From the IMG/VR virus record IMGVR_UViG_3300022693_000827, positions 1-40,003 of that record: 40,003 nt of DNA. One strand, 5' to 3'. The notes beneath the pieces are model-generated. The model was not told the DNA's origin. It worked only from the letters and a program-made list of their open reading frames with translations, and ran no database searches. Source of the stretch: a virus. Position numbers and translations under genes: made by a program. The stretch's first letter is position 1. Every line of letters starts with the position of its first letter. Shown here one piece after another: positions 5,784 through 11,888 of the stretch.

Positions 5784-6470
5784 GTGCAGTTTAGTAGCTG
5801 CTTAGAAAGAAAGTTTTGGTACAGGGTTATTACACATGCGGCTTCGATGGGTCTTCTCACCGAAACTTCACCCTCTACTAAACGAGGTTCGCAGTTGTAA
5901 TAACCTTTTTTGCGTTTGGAGTACCGTTAACTTAGGGTGGAGTTTAGCCAGTAAGTAAGCATACGTCATACCAGACACAATCCCTTTCAAATAGCTTCTA
6001 TAGTCTGTATTGTGGAATGAGTTAGTAATCAAAATCATTAGGGTTATGTTAAAGGTTCGAATCCTTGAGATTACACGCCGACGGGCAATAGCTTATTTCA
6101 CAATACAGATTACAGTCTGTTTATATGAGTGAGTTATTCATATTGTGTCTAGGTTCGTCATAAAACCGCCCCACACAATACGCCAAGAGTAGCTCATTCT
6201 TATAAACAGATTAATCAACTGCCGGGTTTCTACCGGATAGACGTAACCAATCCTAAATACAATATGAAACAACTTAATATAAATTGACGTTTAGATACGC
6301 GGATAAACAACAACTAGTCATGGTATATGGTAAGGGCTACCAACAAGGATTGTAAACAGCTACGTTGATACTGATTTATATTATTTAAGGTTAAAGATAC
6401 TTAGTTGGATAGTGACCCATCCATGACAAACGTATCTAGTGACCCATATACTTTAAATATAACCTTATAG
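5784..6470 (+). ncRNA. Candidate large ornate structured RNA (~690 nt)
   Basis: No ORF of useful size occurs here, in a genome that otherwise packs genes end to end. Helices visible by eye: 5786-5789/5798-5801; 5825-5834/5896-5905 (10 bp), continued by 5837-5840/5890-5893; 5843-5851/5856-5864; 5872-5875/5884-5887; 6001-6021/6092-6112 (21 pairs, three G-U); 6025-6030/6069-6074; 6052-6055/6063-6066 with loop TTCGAAT; 6114-6133/6193-6212; 6141-6148/6173-6180; 6152-6155/6164-6167; 6222-6225/6233-6236; 6275-6284/6374-6383; 6328-6332/6338-6342; 6395-6400/6432-6437; 6387-6393/6460-6466. Loops 5790-5796 and 5876-5882 are complementary over 7 nt. Size, phage setting and loop-loop contacts recall GOLLD and ROOL RNAs, but I cannot claim homology. 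No clear terminator is seen, so the 3' end is uncertain; it may be processed from the early mRNA. Confidence 0.7.
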
Positions 6471-6483
6471 GGAAAATACAATG
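6460..6483 (+). repeat. 24-bp repeated leader, copy 1
   Basis: Bases 6460-6483 are identical to 6817-6840. Each ends with the ATG of a small gene and contains the ribosome site TAGGGAAAA. The first copy also forms the 3' strand of the last RNA helix (6460-6466). Confidence 0.9.
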
Positions 6484-6597
6484 GCAAACGAATTAATAAT
6501 AATTATTACATGCTCATTTTTAGCAGGGTTCACGCTTGGTGTGGTATTCATGGGCGTCATCATAAATATAATTAACCCCAAGAAAGGAGGGGTGTAA
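6481..6597 (+). CDS. Single-pass membrane protein (38 aa)
   Basis: 38 aa with one long hydrophobic segment (about residues 4-31) and a basic, glycine-containing end. It starts inside the 24-bp repeated leader and is joined to the next gene by TAATG. Function unknown. Confidence 0.6.
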   Translation: MANELIIIITCSFLAGFTLGVVFMGVIINIINPKKGGV

Positions 6598-6815
6598 TGG
6601 CTGTATATAACATAGAAGATCACAAGCCTCATATTACGATAAACGGATTAAAGAGAGTTCACGTTATGCCTTTGTCATTAATTGAAGATATTGCAGCAGG
6701 CAACACACCATTAAGTGATGTTGATGATGCAGATGATTTTATACCAACTTTGATCAAGGAGTGGATTAAAGACAGGTTGCCGATAAAATATAGGCGTGGA
6801 AATATAATAATTTAA
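6597..6815 (+). CDS. Small hypothetical protein (72 aa)
   Basis: 72 aa, acidic in the middle (DVDDADDF) with a basic C-terminus. No family is recognised. It has a very strong Shine-Dalgarno (AAAGGAGG) inside the end of the preceding membrane gene, so it is probably well translated. Confidence 0.65.
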   Translation: MAVYNIEDHKPHITINGLKRVHVMPLSLIEDIAAGNTPLSDVDDADDFIPTLIKEWIKDRLPIKYRRGNIII

Positions 6816-6816
6816 T

Positions 6817-6840
6817 TAACCTTATAGGGAAAATACAATG
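6817..6840 (+). repeat. 24-bp repeated leader, copy 2
   Basis: Identical to 6460-6483 and ends with the ATG of the 54-aa gene at 6838. The downstream coding sequences are unrelated. Confidence 0.9.
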
Positions 6841-7002
6841 AGTGAAGAAGAAATAGAATATATGATCAGCTGCTTAAGTATAACGGTAGAACGTAAAACT
6901 GAATTCGGCCCAACTGAAATGATAGAAGTTAAATTATTTTATGGAGACAAAGAAATAAGTTCAGGCGACTGCAGTATAGACACTGAAAGTTTATTTATAT
7001 AG
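6838..7002 (+). CDS. Small acidic hypothetical protein (54 aa)
   Basis: 54 aa, strongly acidic (SEEEIEYM at the start; DKEISSGDCSIDTE near the end), with a probable central beta-hairpin. It starts in the second copy of the repeated leader. The small, acidic, early-expressed profile is typical of host-takeover or DNA-mimic proteins, but nothing specific supports that here. Confidence 0.6.
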   Translation: MSEEEIEYMISCLSITVERKTEFGPTEMIEVKLFYGDKEISSGDCSIDTESLFI

Positions 7003-7028
7003 ACCCCTATTAAATAAAGGAAAGTAAA

Positions 7029-7238
7029 ATGCAAAAAATCAAACAATCACAAATGAAAATGGTTTCCGACTTAGTTTCAATAATGTCAGCCGGCTATGCG
7101 ATAGAGTCTTTGGATGATATCGCTTTTTCTGAACTACCTAGCGGGTTTGATAAGTCTAAAGGGCAGTTAAAATTACTTATAGATGCTTTCGGTGAAGATG
7201 TACAGGCATCAAAAGACACTTATGTAGAAGGAGAGTAA
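7029..7238 (+). CDS. Small hypothetical protein (69 aa)
   Basis: 69 aa, helical, with a basic start (KIKQSQMKM) and an acidic tail ending VEGE. No family is recognised. AAAGGAAAG lies just upstream of the ATG. It belongs to the early rightward run of small genes. Confidence 0.6.
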   Translation: MQKIKQSQMKMVSDLVSIMSAGYAIESLDDIAFSELPSGFDKSKGQLKLLIDAFGEDVQASKDTYVEGE

Positions 7239-7239
7239 A

Positions 7240-7398
7240 ATGAACGAATACAATATAAAATACACCGCTTCACCAATAAGCGAAATAGTTAAAGTTAAAA
7301 CAGTTAACGCCAGGAATGAAAATCAAGCTGTTGTTGTTCTTGAGTTCGAAATAGGCAGAAAGGTTGACGAAGTAATAAGCATTGATTTAATGGTTTAA
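7240..7398 (+). CDS. Small hypothetical protein (52 aa)
   Basis: 52 aa. Alternating hydrophobic and polar residues (IVKVKTVNARNENQAVVVLE) suggest a small beta-sheet. A strong AAGGAGAG overlaps the end of the previous gene, whose stop lies one base before this ATG. Last gene of the rightward early run; two hairpins follow. Confidence 0.6.
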   Translation: MNEYNIKYTASPISEIVKVKTVNARNENQAVVVLEFEIGRKVDEVISIDLMV

Positions 7399-7434
7399 CC
7401 ATACATAAATAAAAATACAGACTACACTTAACTT

Positions 7435-7459
7435 ACTGGCTAAACTTTAACCAGTTTTA
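7435..7459 (+). terminator. Weak terminator after the early rightward genes
   Basis: Stem ACTGG (7435-7439) with CCAGT (7451-7455), followed by a short T-rich run. Five pairs with an 11-base loop is weak on its own; it lies just upstream of a stronger bidirectional hairpin. Confidence 0.4.
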
Positions 7460-7514
7460 ATTATCAACTCTAGGGGTAGAACCAAATAATTAGCAGCTAG
7501 TAATATTAAGGCAC

Positions 7515-7546
7515 AAAAAAGCCCAGCTTATAACTGGGCTTTCCTT
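7515..7546. terminator. Bidirectional terminator between convergent units
   Basis: Stem 7520-7526 pairs with 7534-7540 (AGCCCAG / CTGGGCT), 7-base loop. On the minus strand it is followed by six T, on the plus strand by a TTTCCTTT run. It ends both the rightward early operon and the leftward HTH cassette. Confidence 0.85.
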
Positions 7547-7549
7547 TAT

Positions 7550-7720
7550 CTAACACTCTGATTCTAACAACTCCATTAAACGTTTCTCTTCATGATGTAT
7601 CTCAATACTTTTGCGCGTCCTGGGCCGCTGGATATTCGCATACTCTTTAGCATCTTCTAATGCTTCTTTATTCAATACTTCACGTTTAATAACCTCTTTC
7701 AATTCGTTGTTGATATTCAT
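7550..7720 (-). CDS. Small hypothetical protein (56 aa)
   Basis: 56 aa, helical and charged (many E/K/R), with 'QRPRTRKSIEIHHEE' in the second half. Last gene of the leftward cassette, joined by TAATG to the 188-aa gene and ending about 10 bases before the bidirectional terminator. Function unknown. Confidence 0.6.
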   Translation of the reverse strand: MNINNELKEVIKREVLNKEALEDAKEYANIQRPRTRKSIEIHHEEKRLMELLESEC

Positions 7721-8286
7721 TACTCATCCCCTTTAAATGAAATGCCGTGATTTCTCATGTATTCAATTGCAAATTCGACGCCTATTTGGGTGTCATCATT
7801 TACTAGGTAATCCTCATGGTCACTTCTTAGTTCAAATGCAATACTCATATCTTTAAGCATATTATCAATAGCCTTTTCACTATCTGTACGTGTATCAATA
7901 ACCTTGCAATAACCTCTCGCTGTTTGTGATAACGGCAAAGCAAGGCCTGGTACCACTCGCTCAATCTGTAACCCTATGCATTGGCCGCCATAGCTAACTA
8001 GGCACTTACATAAAATACCGCCGCCATCAATATACTCCATACCTACAAGCGGAGACTCACCTTTATCTACCATAGATTGAGTATAAACAGGTTTAACTGG
8101 TCTACCTGTCATTTTTTCAGTTAGTTGCTCTATGTATTCACTTCTTGCCCAGTGGTAACCAGAAAATGAACTGTGCAAGCATTTAGGTTCGTATCTAAAT
8201 AAAATGTTGTTAACTACTTTGTACCAATCATCCTTATACGAGTATTCAGTACCTTTCGGTGATTTACCCCAATCTATATCACTCAT
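7720..8286 (-). CDS. Hypothetical protein (188 aa)
   Basis: 188 aa. The N-terminal half begins MSDIDWGKSPKGTEYSYKDD and is aromatic-rich, with 'WYKVV' and 'HSSFSGYHWARSEY'. A glycine-rich turn (EYIDGGG) precedes a cysteine pair (CKC, about residues 93-95). The C-terminal helical region includes 'GVEFAIEYMRNHGI'. N-termini like 'WGK.P.G.....' occur in phage early proteins of unknown role. It is the largest gene of the leftward HTH-headed cassette and is coupled by ATGA to a 24-aa micro-ORF upstream. Confidence 0.65.
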   Translation of the reverse strand: MSDIDWGKSPKGTEYSYKDDWYKVVNNILFRYEPKCLHSSFSGYHWARSEYIEQLTEKMTGRPVKPVYTQSMVDKGESPLVGMEYIDGGGILCKCLVSYGGQCIGLQIERVVPGLALPLSQTARGYCKVIDTRTDSEKAIDNMLKDMSIAFELRSDHEDYLVNDDTQIGVEFAIEYMRNHGISFKGDE

Positions 8287-8357
8287 TTCAATTCCTCTTT
8301 ATCACAACCTAATTGTATATTTAACCACTTGTTAAAGTTTAGCCAATGTTTAAACAT
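8283..8357 (-). CDS. Coupled micro-ORF (24 aa)
   Basis: 24 aa, rich in Trp/Asn/Lys (MFKHWLNFNKWLNIQL start). It exactly bridges its neighbours: its start overlaps the stop of the 84-aa gene as TAATG, and its stop overlaps the start of the 188-aa gene as ATGA. That dual coupling is the reason to list it. It may act mainly to carry ribosomes to the next gene. Confidence 0.5.
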   Translation of the reverse strand: MFKHWLNFNKWLNIQLGCDKEELK

Positions 8358-8611
8358 TATCTATTTACCTCAAAATAACTCTTATCTTCATCAAAATTTA
8401 TCTCTTCAACCTCAATATCGCCAACATCAAAATCGTTTGAGCAGTTGACGCTTATATATCCCTCGTCGTAAAGCGTGTCAATGTTATCATCAAGGATTTT
8501 ATTGTATTCTTCCTTTGAGTCGCAATATATATTTCCGGCACACTTTGACGCGCTGGTAGTGAAGTAAACTTGTACGCAATACTTTTTTGTTTTATCGCCT
8601 AAATCAATCAT
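8357..8611 (-). CDS. Small very acidic hypothetical protein (84 aa)
   Basis: 84 aa with a strongly acidic C-terminal half (NDFDVGDIEVEEINFDEDKSYF region). The N-terminal strand has 'YCVQVYFTTSA'. The charge pattern could suit a DNA-mimic or inhibitor protein, but no family is recognised. It overlaps the upstream HTH gene by 8 bases. Confidence 0.6.
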   Translation of the reverse strand: MIDLGDKTKKYCVQVYFTTSASKCAGNIYCDSKEEYNKILDDNIDTLYDEGYISVNCSNDFDVGDIEVEEINFDEDKSYFEVNR

Positions 8612-8828
8612 TATTTACTCCTTTACTTACAAATTTAAGCTTGTAACCTAAAGCGTCCATTACAGCTATATAATCGGCAATCTTAGCCTCTTTCACACCA
8701 TCCCATACCTTACGGGTGCGTTCATAACTAAGAGGTGAGTTCGCAGTCATCTCCATAACGCCAGTAATACCCTTTATGCTTGCCGCATCTCTAACTGACC
8801 ATTTTAATTCATTGTTTGTCATATTCAT
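8604..8828 (-). CDS. Putative lambda-repressor-like HTH regulator
   Basis: 74 aa. From about residue 13, 'AASIKGITGVMEMTANSPLS' leads to 'YERTRKVWDGVKEAKIADYIAVMDALGYKL'. The final helix with 'DYIAVMDALG' is the usual end of XRE/Cro-type HTH domains. It is the first gene after the promoter at 8853-8880 and probably regulates its own cassette and/or the divergent recombination operon. No dimerisation or cleavage domain is present, so it is not a CI-type repressor. Confidence 0.65.
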   Translation of the reverse strand: MNMTNNELKWSVRDAASIKGITGVMEMTANSPLSYERTRKVWDGVKEAKIADYIAVMDALGYKLKFVSKGVNND

Positions 8829-8852
8829 TACCTATTTATTTAAGTTGCTCTA

Positions 8853-8880
8853 ATAGTATCATTTATTTGGCATTAGTCAA
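8853..8880 (-). promoter_or_regulatory. Leftward promoter of the HTH cassette
   Basis: Minus strand: -35 TTGACT (8880-8875), 16-bp spacer, -10 TACTAT (8858-8853). The TTTGACTAAT segment and spacing match the leftward promoter at 2060-2033, suggesting common control. Confidence 0.7.
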
Positions 8881-8918
8881 ACCTTTAAAGTTTAATGTAT
8901 TAATATTTGTAAATATAC

Positions 8919-8946
8919 TTGCAATCACCAATCATTGTGCTAAAGT
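8919..8946 (+). promoter_or_regulatory. Early rightward promoter, family A copy 2
   Basis: -35 TTGCAA (8919-8924), 16-bp spacer, extended -10 TGCTAAAGT (core 8941-8946). It matches the promoter at 4473-4500 in sequence and spacing, and drives the recombination operon. Confidence 0.65.
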
Positions 8947-8968
8947 TAATACATCGAGGAGTTAAGCG

Positions 8969-9043
8969 TTGCCAGTAACTCACAATAGCCTCAGAAATAA
9001 TTGTTACGGAACTGGACTTAATTTAAAGGAGATAGGTAAATGA
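8969..9043 (+). CDS. Possible leader peptide with TTG start (24 aa)
   Basis: A GAGGAG Shine-Dalgarno (8956-8961) lies 7 bases before a TTG codon. The frame runs 24 codons and stops as ATGA across the start of the 85-aa gene. No better use of this Shine-Dalgarno is visible, and it would lie at the very 5' end of the transcript. It could be a coupling or leader peptide; unproven. Confidence 0.4.
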   Translation: MPVTHNSLRNNCYGTGLNLKEIGK

Positions 9044-9297
9044 TTGAATATATAACGGACGTAATACAGCGCGGAGAAACAACTTTTGTAGTTAGCGTTA
9101 ACGGAAAATCGGCAACGGTAAAATACACAGCAGAGTCGAAAAGCACTTATAACGATACTGTCCACCAAGAGTATTATCAGTATGGTGCTGTCACAGTTTA
9201 CGGAGATATGACCGTAAGCTCATCAGGCGCACATTTGGCTGAAATAGTTGTGGCCGTGGAGGTTGTAAAGGTGATTAAAGAGGAATTAAGTAAATGA
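9040..9297 (+). CDS. Small beta-rich hypothetical protein (85 aa)
   Basis: 85 aa with several predicted strands (TFVVSVNGKSATVKYT; 'GAVTVYGDMTVSSS') and a C-terminal helix ending KEELSK. A strong Shine-Dalgarno (AAAGGAGAT) precedes the ATG. It is the first full gene of the recombination operon and is joined by ATGA to the next. Unknown function. Confidence 0.65.
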   Translation: MIEYITDVIQRGETTFVVSVNGKSATVKYTAESKSTYNDTVHQEYYQYGAVTVYGDMTVSSSGAHLAEIVVAVEVVKVIKEELSK

Positions 9298-9509
9298 GTA
9301 ATACATCAATGTTAATTGTAGATTCTAAAATAGAAGCACTTGAAACTTTACTAGGCGAGATAGCAGAACATAAATATACGCGAGCTGCACACGTTGAAAG
9401 TCATATTAAAACAGTGCTTGATATATTCAACAGCATTAAAGATAAGTATCAATACGAGATAGACGCAAGAGCTGACGCTATGAGTTCGGAGCAATTCCCT
9501 AATGTCTAA
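9294..9509 (+). CDS. Small helical hypothetical protein (71 aa)
   Basis: 71 aa, nearly all helix, with 'SKIEALETLLGEIAEHKYTR' near the start. The position just before the annealase suggests a recombination or DNA-maintenance role, but no motif shows it. It overlaps the previous gene by 4 bases and the next by 8. Confidence 0.6.
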   Translation: MSNTSMLIVDSKIEALETLLGEIAEHKYTRAAHVESHIKTVLDIFNSIKDKYQYEIDARADAMSSEQFPNV

Positions 9510-10080
9510 TTTAGATTTATGGAACAGGGTTGAGAAAACAAACCCTAACCACACCAAAAGCGCAAACGTTAGAGGTAATAAGATAACCGCTATAGCTCCT
9601 CAACGGCAAATCAAGAACGCTACGGAAGAATTCGGTATCTATGGTTCAAAGTGGGGTTTTAAGTCGGTAGAATTCGATTACGCGATGCTAGACAAAACAG
9701 GTATTGTAGTTTTTCATGGCGTATTTTATTTTCCTACCGGTGAGTTTCCAATAACAGCCTCTATTAGTGCTTATCGAGATAACGCACAAACCAAGCCTGA
9801 TGCTGATTTTGCTAAAAAGGTTGAGACTGACGCGTTAACAAAAGCACTTAGTAAACTTGGGTTTAATGCTGATGTATTTATGGGGCTATATGACGATCAT
9901 AAATATGTACAGATGATGCAGGAGGAATTCAATAAACCAGTAACACCGGAAGATATACAACAAGCAGTAGATAAAAACGATACAGATTACGTGCATAAAA
10001 ATTGGGAGACCACAATAGCAAACGCATGGGGAAATTTACCAAGCGATATTATATTCAAACTTAACGAGATGATTAAATAA
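9502..10080 (+). CDS. Putative single-strand annealing protein (Erf/Rad52/Sak-like)
   Basis: 192 aa. The N-terminal 'DLWNRVEKTNP' is followed by 'KITAIAPQRQIKNATEEFG' and 'GSKWGF', then 'DFAKKVETDALTKALSKLGF' and 'ADVFMGLYDD' (about residues 103-134). This resembles the core of phage Erf/Rad52-superfamily annealing proteins, in which conserved Asp and Lys near 'DALTKA..KLG' are typical. Its role would be to anneal complementary strands during replication and concatemer formation. The stop shares TAATGG with the exonuclease start, a classic annealase-exonuclease pairing. The C-terminal 50 residues are variable. The exact subfamily is uncertain. Confidence 0.75.
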   Translation: MSNLDLWNRVEKTNPNHTKSANVRGNKITAIAPQRQIKNATEEFGIYGSKWGFKSVEFDYAMLDKTGIVVFHGVFYFPTGEFPITASISAYRDNAQTKPDADFAKKVETDALTKALSKLGFNADVFMGLYDDHKYVQMMQEEFNKPVTPEDIQQAVDKNDTDYVHKNWETTIANAWGNLPSDIIFKLNEMIK

Positions 10081-10805
10081 TGGATATTTACATTGATATA
10101 GAAACTTTAAGAAGCACAGAAGATCACCGCTTGCAAATATTAGAGGATGTAAAATCTAATTTTAAAGCACCGTCAACCCTATCAAAAACACAAGCGGCAA
10201 TTGATTTAAAAATAACTGATAAAGACGAAATTAAGTTTACAGGCAAAGACGCAATGATTGCCCGTTGGGAAAAGGAACTAGCAGAAGAAAAAAGCACAGA
10301 TGTTGCTCAGGAAGCATGGGAGAAAACAAGTTTTAATCCTGATGTTGCTCCTATAGCTTGCATTTGTATATGGGCTCATGGCGGGCAAAAGCACTACATT
10401 AAATCCACAAGTGAAAAGCATATGTTAAATGAGTTTCATAGAAATATTGATGAGCATTGTAACGGGGTAATACCTTATTTTATAGGTCATAACTTGGGTA
10501 AGTTCGACCTTCCTTTTATCTGGAAACGCTCAGTAATTAACGATGTACAAACTTGTTCAGGCGTTAAATGGCAAGACGGGCGGCATGGTCAACATCACTT
10601 CGATACAATGATTGCATGGGCTGGATTTGGTAAGAGAATAAGCGCGGATAACCTATCGAAGCTACTTGGTATTAAAGGCAAAACGGAAGGTATGGACGGT
10701 TCGCTAGTATACGATACATGGCAAACTGACCCACAGAAAGTAATTGATTATTGCCATGATGATGTGGCAATGGTTAAAGAAATACATCAACGTTTAATTA
10801 AATAG
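10080..10805 (+). CDS. DEDD 3'-5' exonuclease (DnaQ/PolB-exo-like)
   Basis: 241 aa. Exo I: D6-I-E8 in 'IYIDIETL'. Exo II: 'GHNLGKFDLPF' (about residues 137-147). Exo III: Y224-x3-D228 in 'DYCHDDVAMV', the DEDDy form. These residues would bind two metal ions and remove nucleotides from 3' ends. It resembles stand-alone exonucleases related to the proofreading domain of family B polymerases. No polymerase is fused or nearby. With the annealase just upstream it probably serves recombination. The insert at about residues 20-85 is charged and lacks the motifs. Confidence 0.9.
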   Translation: MDIYIDIETLRSTEDHRLQILEDVKSNFKAPSTLSKTQAAIDLKITDKDEIKFTGKDAMIARWEKELAEEKSTDVAQEAWEKTSFNPDVAPIACICIWAHGGQKHYIKSTSEKHMLNEFHRNIDEHCNGVIPYFIGHNLGKFDLPFIWKRSVINDVQTCSGVKWQDGRHGQHHFDTMIAWAGFGKRISADNLSKLLGIKGKTEGMDGSLVYDTWQTDPQKVIDYCHDDVAMVKEIHQRLIK

Positions 10806-10817
10806 AGAGTATATAAA

Positions 10818-11171
10818 ATGGCACAACTAGTAAAAAAAGAAAATATCACAATCGTAACCGGTACGTATAACGACGCACAAGGTAACGAAAAGAAGCGTTA
10901 TAAAACTATCGCTGAATTAATTACTATGCGCGGTGATGATGGTAATGAATATCAATTTGGTGAAATATGGGGGCCGCATGGTGTAACTAAATTTAATGTT
11001 TATCCACAAGAAGATAGCAATAAGCAAGCGCAGAATAACAACCAGCAGCAAGGGCAGCAACAACCGGCACAACAGAATAGTGGCGGGTTTCAGAATCAAC
11101 AACAGCAGCAATCAGCTCAACAACAACAAGGCGGCTTTAATCAAAACCCCGGTCACCGCATCCAAAGCTAA
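10818..11171 (+). CDS. SSB-like candidate with Gln-rich tail
   Basis: 117 aa. Residues 1-68 form a compact beta-rich domain ('ENITIVTGTYNDAQGNEKKRY', 'GEIWGP', 'TKFNVYPQ'). Residues 70-117 are almost only Gln/Asn/Gly, typical of the flexible linkers of single-stranded-DNA-binding proteins. No acidic DDDIPF-type tip is present; the end is 'NPGHRIQS'. The neighbours (annealase, exonuclease, RuvC) fit an SSB-like role. This is inference from context and composition; an unrelated small DNA-binding protein is possible. Confidence 0.55.
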   Translation: MAQLVKKENITIVTGTYNDAQGNEKKRYKTIAELITMRGDDGNEYQFGEIWGPHGVTKFNVYPQEDSNKQAQNNNQQQGQQQPAQQNSGGFQNQQQQQSAQQQQGGFNQNPGHRIQS

Positions 11172-11207
11172 CTAACAGCACAGCTCAAGGATGAGCAAAG
11201 GAGAATA

Positions 11208-11411
11208 ATGATGAAGATTTTAATCTTGATATTAACTATTTTAATTTGTGGGTGCACAGGTGGCGGTGACGCTGATAAAAACCCAGAAGAAAGCTATAGA
11301 ACGATAATAATTGAAGGGCATGAGTATATTTTTATTAGTCGAAGGCCGTGGAGTAGTGAGATGGCAATTGCACACAAAGCAAACTGTAGTGCACATAAAG
11401 CTAACAACTAA
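11208..11411 (+). CDS. Small lipoprotein
   Basis: 67 aa. An N-terminal signal with lipobox (ILTILICGC; Cys at residue 16) is followed by a glycine/acidic linker and a small domain with 'IIIEGHEYIF' and 'IAHKANCSAHKA'. The pattern 'GHEYI ... HK.NC' is found in short phage lipoproteins. It is likely anchored in a cell membrane; its function could be exclusion of other phages or envelope modification, neither shown. AAAGGAG precedes two adjacent ATG codons. Confidence 0.7.
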   Translation: MMKILILILTILICGCTGGGDADKNPEESYRTIIIEGHEYIFISRRPWSSEMAIAHKANCSAHKANN

Positions 11412-11429
11412 TGATATAGAGGATAAATA

Positions 11430-11513
11430 ATGGACTTTATATACGGGGCTTTGTTAGGGGCTAGTGTGGCTTTTGCTATTTCCGCATTAATAGCTAGCAG
11501 TAAAAGGGGGTGA
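11430..11513 (+). CDS. Membrane micropeptide (27 aa)
   Basis: 27 aa: one hydrophobic, alanine-rich helix (about residues 3-22) ending in SSKRG. The GAGGATAAATA upstream gives a reasonable ribosome site. Its 3' end supplies the strong AGGGGG site of the next gene. Function unknown. Confidence 0.55.
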   Translation: MDFIYGALLGASVAFAISALIASSKRG

Positions 11514-11516
11514 GTG

Positions 11517-11888
11517 ATGGCATGTAAACCAGCTAACGCAGCACAAAAGCAATGGATGAGTGACATTGCAGAATGGGCAGATGGTGGGGTTAACTTTCTT
11601 TACGGACTTGATGACCCTAAAGGGTTTCAACTCCATCATGTGCTAGGTAGGAGCGCAAAACATAACAAGGTCGCTATTGGCCATTGGTTTATTATACCTG
11701 TGCCGTTTACTTATCATGATATTAACGAAAAAAATGATTTAAATGTAAGTTATTTTAAACACAACTTTACCGATGAATTTGGAAAGCAAACTGATTTATA
11801 CGATAGGATGATTATAGATATGGATAACTTGGGTTATACAATACCAATAATGGAAATTAATGTCGCAATAATGGACACTAACGCATGA
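11517..11888 (+). CDS. Putative HNH-like nuclease (phage recombination type)
   Basis: 123 aa from ATG 11517; a GTG three bases earlier is possible. The core 'GFQLHHVLGRSAKHNKVAIG' and 'HWFIIPVPFTYHDI' (about residues 39-72) supplies the paired histidines and the downstream histidine of a beta-beta-alpha HNH fold, as in DUF968/Ref-like phage nucleases. It probably nicks or cuts DNA during recombination. It lies directly upstream of the RuvC gene. An ATGA overlap with a truncated RuvC start (11885) shows the two were originally coupled. Confidence 0.6.
   Translation: MACKPANAAQKQWMSDIAEWADGGVNFLYGLDDPKGFQLHHVLGRSAKHNKVAIGHWFIIPVPFTYHDINEKNDLNVSYFKHNFTDEFGKQTDLYDRMIIDMDNLGYTIPIMEINVAIMDTNA

Noticed and set aside
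6021-6076. tRNA gene at the T-loop arm
   Set aside because: Only a T-arm and a six-pair acceptor-like stem are present; no D arm and no canonical anticodon loop with U33, and no CCA.
5784-6470. tmRNA or group I intron
   Set aside because: No tag reading frame or tRNA-like 5'/3' end pairing for tmRNA, and no split gene or homing gene beside it for an intron.
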